64,000 bases of DNA from Brachycybe producta (taxonomy: Eukaryota > Arthropoda > Diplopoda > Playtdesmida > Andrognathidae): positions 556,575 through 620,574 of the forward strand of contig JAUPFP010000063.1 in NCBI GenBank assembly GCA_036925085.1. The letters run 5' to 3'. The notes beneath the pieces are model-generated. The model did not search any database, was not told the DNA's origin, and worked only from the letters and a program-made list of their open reading frames with translations. Below, piece by piece: positions 59,101 to 64,000 of this stretch (position 1 is the stretch's first letter; each line of letters begins with the position of its first letter). The position numbers were made by a program, and so were the translations under genes.

Positions 59101-59667
59101 CATTTCAAGTCGCACGGTTGCGGTGGCGGCGGTGCTAGTGTTAGTGGTGGCCACAAACCGTTCTCGTGTCCTCACTGCGGCAAATCCTTCTCGAGGAAAT
59201 GTCACTTTAAGGAACATTTGAGGGTTCACTTGGAGGCTAGCGTATCGTCGGAAGCTCTCGTACGAGTATGCGATGTTTGTTGCGAACGAGTCGCATCCGC
59301 ACGAGCTTTACGCAAGCATATGGTCGATGTCCATCGTAAGGAGTACGATTTTAAGTGCCGCGTTTGTTCTGATCCGTTCTCGTCGGCTAAGAGTATGAAG
59401 CGGCATTTGAGGAGGGTTCACGGAATCGTCGGCGATGAATCGCAGACTAGTCCGTGTTTTTCTTCCGATAGTGGGGACACCAAAGATTATGACGATATGA
59501 GCGAAGAGGAGGAAAGGGAACGGGAAGAGGAGGTGGAGGAGGATGAGGAGGAGGCTACGAGTAGTATGGACGAGAGCGAAGAACTCGAAAGGCACGGGAT
59601 GCCGCCGGTCGATGGTTTAGCCGATGATTGTCACGATACGGCTTCCGCCGGTGAAGTCGTATCGTAA
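46939..59667 (+). CDS. Oaz: ZNF423/ZNF521 (Oaz) family multi-C2H2 zinc-finger transcription factor, spliced from 8 exons, 5' end missing
   Basis: Spliced segments: 46939-47138, 48488-48630, 49885-49993, 51417-51494, 52582-52803, 53748-54417, 56357-58737, 58858-59667. All seven introns are GT-AG and the joined frame is open for 1536 residues from the Met at 46941 to TAA at 59665. I count about 33 C2H2 or C2H2-like fingers. Blocks such as [36 protein letters not shown] and [13 protein letters not shown] are close to vertebrate ZNF423/ZNF521, in the same order. In that family the protein is nuclear, binds DNA through N-terminal fingers, links to BMP-SMAD signalling through middle fingers and binds EBF/Collier through late fingers; assigning these roles here is inference. 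It is longer than human ZNF423 (1284 residues), mostly from Ser/Gly/Thr linkers and a C-terminal extension. The first exon starts inside a codon, so at least one upstream exon is missing. Exons are CpG-rich and contrast sharply with the AT-rich introns. Confidence 0.93.
47215..47815. repeat. 37-bp tandem array in Oaz intron 1 (ATGGCGCTTTTAATCATAC)
   Basis: About 16 units of AAAATGGCGCTTTTAATSAT + ACAAATGGCAAAGATTC, very uniform. Each unit has two ATGGC cores. Degenerate units continue to about 48035. Confidence 0.95.
48060..48445. repeat. AACCGGTT-rich repeats in Oaz intron 1
   Basis: About eight AACCGGTT octamers with CTGATCAGTT and TCTGCTAATG between them, partly arranged as inverted copies. 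Related sequence occurs at about 41940-41980 and 42300-42360. Confidence 0.75.
48488..48630 (+). CDS. Oaz: Oaz-like gene, exon b (end of finger 1, finger 2, most of finger 3)
   Basis: The acceptor TTTTCAG ends at 48487 and the donor AGAAG|GTCTGT begins at 48631. The exon supplies H68 of finger 1, all of finger 2 (C76, C79, H92, H96) and finger 3 up to R113. Codon 114 is split AG|C and gives Ser, restoring the SRSDHLKIH motif. This is the most conserved block of the gene. The donor GTCTGT is weak, with C at +3, and an A-family hairpin element starts 13 nt into the intron. Confidence 0.94.
48644..48851. mobile_element. Family A element beginning 13 nt inside Oaz intron 2
   Basis: The 9-bp flanks GTTCACACT (48635-48643) and GTTCACGCT (48852-48860) agree at 8 of 9. 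The left end is AAAGGCATTTAGAAATCGGG, the right end GATTTCTAATTGCCTGT. The donor GTCTGT at 48631 lies just outside and its sequence is unchanged. Core TGACGTCA. Confidence 0.9.
48930..49800. mobile_element. Family B hairpins filling Oaz intron 2
   Basis: At least four hairpins with TAGAAACTAGAAGGGTAGCT, ATCTTTCAAAATAAACTTTT, AGTTTATTTTGAAAGATATC and TACCCTTCTAGTTTTC. They differ in spacer and degree of decay. Confidence 0.8.
49885..49993 (+). CDS. Oaz: Oaz-like gene, exon c (end of finger 3, finger 4)
   Basis: The acceptor TTTTTAG ends at 49884 and the donor CAG|GTATAG begins at 49994. The first base completes Ser114. The exon then gives H120 and H124 of finger 3 and finger 4 (C132, C135, H148), whose second His (H152) lies in the next exon. 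Finger 4 ends [10 protein letters not shown], at the position of the family's SLQSHMQ finger. Confidence 0.93.
50184..50776. mobile_element. Family C element in Oaz intron 3
   Basis: TTGAAGGTGGTTTAATAG ... GCCACTGCAGTGG at the left; CACTGCAGTGGCGCCATCTG ... AAAGCCACCTTAA at the right. The inner arms pair. No coding frame. Confidence 0.85.
50870..51160. repeat. GTTAATAACATT repeats in Oaz intron 3
   Basis: Repeats of GCAAATGTTATTGACAAAAA and AACATTTCTAGAGACTTTTA. The same repeat type appears in intron 6 (54500-55230). Confidence 0.8.
51417..51494 (+). CDS. Oaz: Oaz-like gene, exon d (78-nt micro-exon; first half of finger 5)
   Basis: The acceptor GAATTAG ends at 51416 and the donor CAG|GTAAAG begins at 51495. 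The exon is 26 codons, in frame on both sides. It completes finger 4 (H152) and opens finger 5 with C162 and C165 ([11 protein letters not shown]). The finger's His pair H178 and H182 comes from the next exon. Correct finger spacing (C-x2-C-x12-H-x3-H) across the junction is the main support for so small an exon. Confidence 0.88.
51795..52440. repeat. 15/16-bp array (GTTTTTTTCTGAAAAA) in Oaz intron 4
   Basis: About 40 units differing mainly by one A. The array is bracketed by a direct repeat of about 50 bp: AATGAAAATTTATATTTAAG and TCAGAAAACGCGAC occur at about 51687-51730 and 52479-52525. Confidence 0.95.
52582..52803 (+). CDS. Oaz: Oaz-like gene, exon e (end of finger 5, finger 6, most of finger 7)
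   Basis: The acceptor TTTTTAAG ends at 52581 and the donor AAG|GTAAAC begins at 52804; 74 codons in frame. It begins DHLATH, completing finger 5. A Ser/Asn-rich linker with poly-Ser follows (residues 183-202), then finger 6 (C204, C207, H220, H225) and finger 7 (C232, C235, H248). With the next exon, the fourth ligand of finger 7 becomes C252 rather than His, so it reads as a C2HC finger. This pair aligns with the ZNF423 pair that ends in HQAH and LDSH. Confidence 0.92.
53150..53690. mobile_element. Family C element in Oaz intron 5
   Basis: TTAAGATGGCTTTATAAATA with GATGGCGCCACTGCAGTGGC at the left; ACAGTGGCGCCATCTG ... CAGCCACCTTAA at the right. A D-type palindrome (about 53005-53130) precedes it. 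Confidence 0.85.
53748..54417 (+). CDS. Oaz: Oaz-like gene, exon f (fingers 8-10, low-complexity linkers)
   Basis: The acceptor AAATAG ends at 53747. The donor A|GTACGT begins at 54418 and leaves one base of codon 474, which the next exon completes as AAA. Contents: C252 of finger 7; finger 8 (C267, C270, H284, H289; one extra residue in the loop, as in the family's CIYC finger); a Gly/Pro/Ser linker with a seven-Ser run; finger 9 (C367, C370, H383, H388); a run of eight Gly; finger 10 (C413, C416, H429, H434); and an Ala/Ser/Thr-rich tail. Without splicing at 54418 the frame stays open to a stop at 54499-54501, adding a short tail unlike the family. Confidence 0.9.
54500..55230. repeat. Tandem GTTAATAACAAAAAAATG repeats and (GA)n in Oaz intron 6
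   Basis: A unit of about 125 bp (TAATATTGTTAGTAGCAAAA ... GACTGTTTTTCATAAATG) occurs three times. (GA)n at about 54978-55003. The half from 55040 resembles the intron 3 repeat. Confidence 0.85.
55260..56300. repeat. AT-rich degenerate repeats in Oaz intron 6
   Basis: Repeats of ACAAAATTTAGTGAAAATCT, TTTCACAATTTTT and AAATATGATAATTTTGGCT with a loose period near 150-240 bp. Not coding. Confidence 0.75.
56357..58737 (+). CDS. Oaz: Oaz-like gene, exon g (main exon; fingers 11-28)
   Basis: The acceptor TTTTTAG ends at 56356 and the donor AAG|GTAATT begins at 58738. This 2381-nt exon encodes residues 474-1267. Fingers 11-17 lie at about 541-736. A Gly/Ser/Thr linker follows (about 739-818), then fingers 18-22 (about 823-975). 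An atypical four-Cys site lies at about 985-1017, as in ZNF423. Fingers 23-27 lie at about 1049-1185, and the first part of finger 28 begins at C1248 and C1251. Vertebrate proteins end just after the finger equivalent to 27. Residues 1198-1201 are IKTE, a canonical SUMO-acceptor consensus, followed by acidic residues. The exon is CpG-rich with many TCG and ACG codons. Confidence 0.95.
58858..59667 (+). CDS. Oaz: Oaz-like gene, terminal exon h (end of finger 28, fingers 29-33, acidic tail, stop)
   Basis: The acceptor TTGTAG ends at 58857, after an intron of only 120 bp; stop TAA at 59665-59667. The exon gives H1269 of finger 28. A broken half-finger follows (C-x2-C at about 1283, with no His pair) that repeats the CSECPKEFT motif of finger 29. 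Complete fingers 29-33 lie at about 1305, 1332, 1371, 1405 and 1434. Fingers 29 and 30 are joined by a classic TGEKP-like linker (NGEKPYECP). A strongly acidic run (about 1481-1512) and a short tail end the protein. No AATAAA is seen close behind the stop; the nearest I noticed is near 61200. This region has no counterpart at the vertebrate C-terminus. Confidence 0.92.
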   Translation, partial: VHSVVDVQRSKKYYRCSECPKEFTRNHNTQSGNNKFACSECPKEFTLARNLGIHMRSHNGEKPYECPICKRRFARKENRKAHFKSHGCGGGGASVSGGHKPFSCPHCGKSFSRKCHFKEHLRVHLEASVSSEALVRVCDVCCERVASARALRKHMVDVHRKEYDFKCRVCSDPFSSAKSMKRHLRRVHGIVGDESQTSPCFSSDSGDTKDYDDMSEEEEREREEEVEEDEEEATSSMDESEELERHGMPPVDGLADDCHDTASAGEVVS

Positions 59668-59819
59668 CTATTCAAGAGGCAACTACAATGTCGAGACTTT
59701 TTTTTTAATTGTCCATTATTGTAAATTTGACATTTTAAAATATAAAATTTTATGATGAGATGTGTGACGGTGATTTTAAAGAAATTTAAAATTATTTGGG
59801 TTATTTTTTTCCGATGGAT

Positions 59820-60300
59820 GCTTTCAGAACTCAACTCTTTTGAATGATTATTTCAAGTTACAGTTACATTTGAGTGATTAATCTAAGTAACAGTTACTTT
59901 TGAATGATAATTTTAAGTTACAGTTACTTTAAAGTGGTTATTTTAAGTTTCTGTTACTTTTGAATGATTATCTTAAGTTACAGTTACTTTTGAGTGATTA
60001 TCTTAAGTTACAGTTACTTTTGAATACTTATTTTAAGTTACAGTTACTTTTGAGTGATTATCTTAAGTTACAGTTACCTTTGAATGATTATTTTAAGTTA
60101 CAGTTACTTTTGAGTGGTTATTTCTAGTTACAGTTACTTTTGAATAATTATTTCAAGTTACAGTTACTTTTGAATAATTATTTTAAGTTACAGTTACTTT
60201 AAAGTGGTTATTTTAAGTTTTCAGTTACTTTTGAATGATTATTTTAAGTACAGTTACTTTTGAGTAATCATTTTCAATTAGTTACTTTTGAGTTGAAAGT
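59820..60300. repeat. 30-bp tandem array (AAGTTACAGTTACTTTTGAA) downstream of Oaz
   Basis: About 15 units of TGATTATTTTAAGTTACAGT/TACTTTTGAA. It lies 150 bp past the stop codon and may fall inside the 3' UTR. Confidence 0.93.
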
Positions 60301-60659
60301 AACTTTAGGAAGATCCAGTTACAGATACTTTTGAAAGGTGATCTCGGATTTTAATTTATTTAATGTTGCGAATTTTAACTTTTTTTTTTTCAGAAAATTT
60401 AATTTTAAAAGTAACTTTTAAATATAATACGAGCTAATTACTTTCAAATTAATTTGTTTTAAAGTAACTTAACTTTTGAGTAAAAGAAAAATTGTTCAAA
60501 AATAATGATCTTAATCTAATGGGACTTTTGTGCAATTTTGGTTTTCATCTACATGTTTTCAGGTGCAAATGTCACTTATCTTTAATTTTGAATTTTATAC
60601 TTTTTGACGTTAAAGTTTAGAAATTCAAGTATTACGTTTTTAAAAAACATTATTTACAA

Positions 60660-60880
60660 CAAATTCAAAGTGGATTACAGACTAGAAGAGTAAAGGAATC
60701 AATGGATTTCGTTTTTGTAGCAAAAATCTTTCAAAATACACTTTTTACATCCAAAATCGCAATCGAAATACAATGTTCGTGTTTTTTCAAACCGCCATAA
60801 AAAGTTTATTTTGAAAGATATTGTCATTAATAAGCAACCACTCAATTGCTTTACTCTTCTAGTTTTAAATACATTTTGAA
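60660..60880. mobile_element. Family B element
   Basis: GATTACAGACTAGAAGAGTA ... TTACTCTTCTAGTTTTAAAT as ends, AATCTTTCAAAATACACTTT and AAAAAGTTTATTTTGAAAGA inside. Confidence 0.8.
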
Positions 60881-61590
60881 TTTCTTTTAAAAAATTCTCT
60901 AAAAAATTATGTACTTGAATTTCTAAAAAAAAATCATAAAAAAAACTCAAGTTTTAATTAATTTTTTTTAAGAAAACATCCCGTCCAAATTAATTAATGT
61001 CAAATCTATTGTTTTTTTCAAAATGGTTTATAAAACGCCCCCCAAAAATATGTTCTAGTCTTTTATGCTTTTTTATAAGCTTATTAAATGAGATTAACGA
61101 AGGTTTTTTTTTATAATTAAAACTTAATTAAAGATTACACTTTTAAAAATGAAATTTTAAAAGTTAAGAACAAAAAAATGTGTGGGGTTTTTATGGAAAA
61201 ATAAATTTATACTGTGTTAAATATCATTAAGGCAAGAATTAACGATTTTTTTTTTGCAATGAGAAGGGCCTGGTTAGAGGCTAGAGTTTTTTTTTTTGTT
61301 TTTTTTTTTACAATTAAAACTTAGGTCGGGATTTACACGGACCACTTTTTGACGCTACATAAAGGTGGTCGTTTTTAGCAGACCCATTGATTACATTGGG
61401 ATGTGTTCACATGAGCCACCGTAGTATTTTTTTTAATTTTGCACAACAGTAGCAATGAGTGGTTGAGTTCGACCACAAGTGGCGACCACACTGCCTGTTT
61501 GTCACTGTTGATCAAAGGTCACACAAGTGGCCCTTACCTTGTTGGCTACAGTTGGCCCTTATGGTTGAGTAACCATTGTTTTTAATGGTT
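60881..61590. other. No gene seen
   Basis: AT-rich with T-tracts. About 61330-61560 has a less repetitive stretch (GGTGGTCGTTTTTAGCAGAC) that I do not recognise; GTGGTCCGTGTGAAGCTGAT near 62209 may be its degraded inverted partner. Confidence 0.35.
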
Positions 61591-61599
61591 ATAAGTAGG

Positions 61600-62855
61600 G
61601 CTCGGATTTTTATGCAATATCAAAGTTAATGTTTCTCAATTTGTGGCCCAAGTGCCAATTGTAAAGTAATCATTACGGCTCGGATTTTCATGCAATTATT
61701 ATAAAGCAAATGTTTCTCAATCTGTGGCTCAAAAACCAATTGTGATTTAAAAATCCCGTTTAGAGATCAACCAACCAACAATGAAATGTTTTTTAAATGA
61801 AACCCTTGTTTAGAGGCTAGAACTCTAGTTGGAAACAGATAGTAAAAAGATATCTAGCCTCTAACCAGCCTGTTTGATTAGAAAAAGCATAATGCACTTT
61901 TGGCACTTGGGCCACAAATTGAGAAACATTTGCTTTTGATAATTGCATAAAAATCCTAGCCCTTGTAATCATCATTTGAGCAACTTCACTTATGCTTTTT
62001 CTAACTAAAAAGGCTGGTTAGAGGCTAAATGCCTGGTTACTATAAGTTGTCCACTAGTAAAATTCTAGCCTCTAACCAGTGTTTTTTAATTGAAAAAGCC
62101 AATAATTGTTGGTTGATCTAAATGGAGGATTGTTACATCACAATTAGCTCTTTGGGCCTCAGATTGAGAAACATTGGCTTGATTTTGCTTGATTTGTGGC
62201 ACCACACAGTGGTCCGTGTGAAGCTGATCTTCATTGTGACGTATAGGTTTAGCCTCTAATCAGCCCTCTTTGATTGCAAAAAAAAAAAGCATAATTATTT
62301 CTACCTTATATTTATCATGTTTTGTGTATTGTTCTTGCATTTATAATTTTTTTTAACTATTATTATTAATTATTATTATTTTAAAAATGAGAAAAATTGT
62401 TTTCGAATTTTTTTGTTTGTAATTATTATTAATTATTATTATAATGTGATAAAAACAATTGTTTTTTTTTTTGCTATTTGATTGTAAACGTATCTGAAAA
62501 TGAATGTTGGATCTCAGTTTTATTATTAAATTAGGGCCCGGATTTTTATGCAAATATAGAGCAAATGTTTCTCAATCTGTGGCCTCCAAGAGCCAATTGT
62601 GAAGTAACAATCTCAGTTCGGAGATTAACCAACAAATGTTTTGTTTTTTCGTTAGAGGCTATAATATTCTAGTTGATAACTAATAATAACCAGGCATCTT
62701 AGCCTCTAACCAGCCTTTTTTTTAATTAGAAAAAAGTCATAATTGCAGTTGTTCTATTAATGATAATTATCTCTTAATTGGCACTTGGGCCACAGATTGA
62801 GAAACATTTGCTTTGATAATTTGCATAAAAAAAATCCAAACCCTAATTATTTTAC
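61600..62855. repeat. Family G repeats
   Basis: At least five copies in both orientations of GGATTTTTATGCAA, GTTTCTCAATCTGTGGC and CTAGCCTCTAACCAGCC. Inverted pairs suggest hairpin-type elements. Confidence 0.82.
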
Positions 62856-62944
62856 ATTTATTATTATATACATAATATTAAATTCATTTTCGTAAGGAAG
62901 ACAATAGGCATTAATTAATTATTCATTTAAAAGAGATTCTGAAA

Positions 62945-63700
62945 TTAACAATTAAGTGTTAGAAACTAGAATGGGTTGGTGAATCACTTTATAGTATTTT
63001 CATGTTGTGTTATATCTTTCAAAATAAACTTTTTTTATTGACAAAAATTTCAAAAAAATATTGTCTGTTTCAAAGTTTAGCCATTTACTAACTGACATAA
63101 AAAAAGTTTATTTTGAAAGATATCAACATGAAAATACCCTGAAGTGAGTTGAGCTACTCTTCTAGTTTCTAAAATGCTTTCAATTTGTCTTTTACTGCTG
63201 TTTGGAAAGCAACACTAAGGAGAAATTGAAAGTGAGTTAGAATTTAGAAACTAGAACGATAGCTTGATTCACTTAATATTTTTTAGTTTTGATATCTTTC
63301 AAAATAAACTTTTTATAGACAAAAATGAAAAAGTAATATTGTCTGTTATAGTCATATTTACTAACTGACATAAAAAAGTTTATTTTGAAAGATATCAACA
63401 TGAAAATACCCTGAAGTGATTTGAACTACCCTTCTAGTTTCTAAAATGCTGTCAATTTATCTTTTACTGCTTTTTGAAAAGCAACACTAAGGAGAAATTG
63501 AGACTGTTAGAAACTAGAACAGGTAGCTGAATCACTTTATGGTTATCTTTTAAAATAAACTTTTTTTTATAGACAAAAATTAAAAAAATATTGTCTGTTC
63601 CCAAGTTTAGTAATTTTCATAAAAAGCTTATTTTAAAAGATGTCATCATAAAAACATATCTATGATTGATCGAGCAACTCTTCTAGTTTCTAATGTTAAA
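62945..63700. mobile_element. Three consecutive family B elements
   Basis: Copies at about 62955-63180, 63238-63460 and 63508-63700. Each has TTAGAAACTAGAA at the left, ATCTTTCAAAATAAACTTTT and AAGTTTATTTTGAAAGATAT inside, and CTTCTAGTTTCTAA at the right. The spacer GCAACACTAAGGAGAAATTG repeats, so they arose as a tandem duplication. Confidence 0.88.
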
Positions 63701-64000
63701 TATGAATAATAACTGAAAATAAAAAGAATTAGACTTTTTGCTAGCACAGAGGCTGCTTAGAGGCTAGAATTTTTCTGTAATTAAAATAGGTTAAAATTAG
63801 GTTACGTCTAGCCTCTATCCAACCTCATTGATTGCAAAAAGTTTAATTATTTTTATAAAATTATTAATCATAAACATCATTTGTATTCTATTTTTGAGAC
63901 ACCTTGTATTTTTCCATACAATAGTTTTTCTTTATTGTCAATAGGTGGCGCTATCTCTTTGCAACTCGCTAGCGACTAAGGAAAGTCAACTTTACGATTA

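Overview
This is animal genomic DNA, most likely from an arthropod. Two features place it. First, eight GT-AG exons (46939-59667) encode a many-fingered C2H2 protein of the ZNF423/ZNF521 family (Drosophila Oaz). Second, a U1 snRNA-like gene at 11896-12059 has a 5' half closer to insect U1 than to vertebrate U1. The species cannot be named from the window. I see no bacterial operon, CRISPR array, phage, or coding transposon.

Layout: positions 1-46938 hold no protein-coding exon that I can support. The first recognised exon follows a splice acceptor and starts inside a codon, so this stretch is probably a large 5' intron (or introns) of the zinc-finger gene, possibly with upstream DNA. It is packed with tandem arrays (17-155 bp units, two with higher-order structure), GA/CT microsatellites, homopolymer tracts and short non-autonomous inverted-repeat elements.

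I use these element names. A: about 205-bp hairpins with ends ACAGGCAATTAGAAA, and relatives A2 and A3; several copies have 9-10 bp target-site duplications. B: hairpins ending in TTTTAGAAACTAGAAGGGTA. C: about 550-600 bp elements with ends TTAAGGTGGC. D: palindromes built on GAACCCTCTRAACAGGGTT. E and F: elements sharing the end TACRGARYCC. G: the CTAGCCTCTAACCAGCC family.

The gene: exons total 4613 nt and give 1536 residues from the first in-frame Met, with about 33 C2H2 or C2H2-like fingers. All seven internal introns keep phase. Its N-terminus, including the NuRD-recruiting first exon known in vertebrates, is not visible. The protein runs beyond the region matching the vertebrate C-terminus, with five to six more fingers and an acidic tail. 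Its introns hold the same repeats as the upstream region, including an A element starting 13 nt inside intron 2. Downstream (59668-64000) are a 30-bp tandem array and more B and G elements.

Points most worth a second look: the A superfamily with its 9-bp duplications and promoter-like content; hairpins sitting at the centre of larger hairpins; the U1 copy with conserved stems but an altered U1-70K loop; and the 370-bp/228-bp higher-order satellite, apparently amplified from a B-element end. All coordinates were read by eye; repeat edges are approximate unless a target duplication fixes them.
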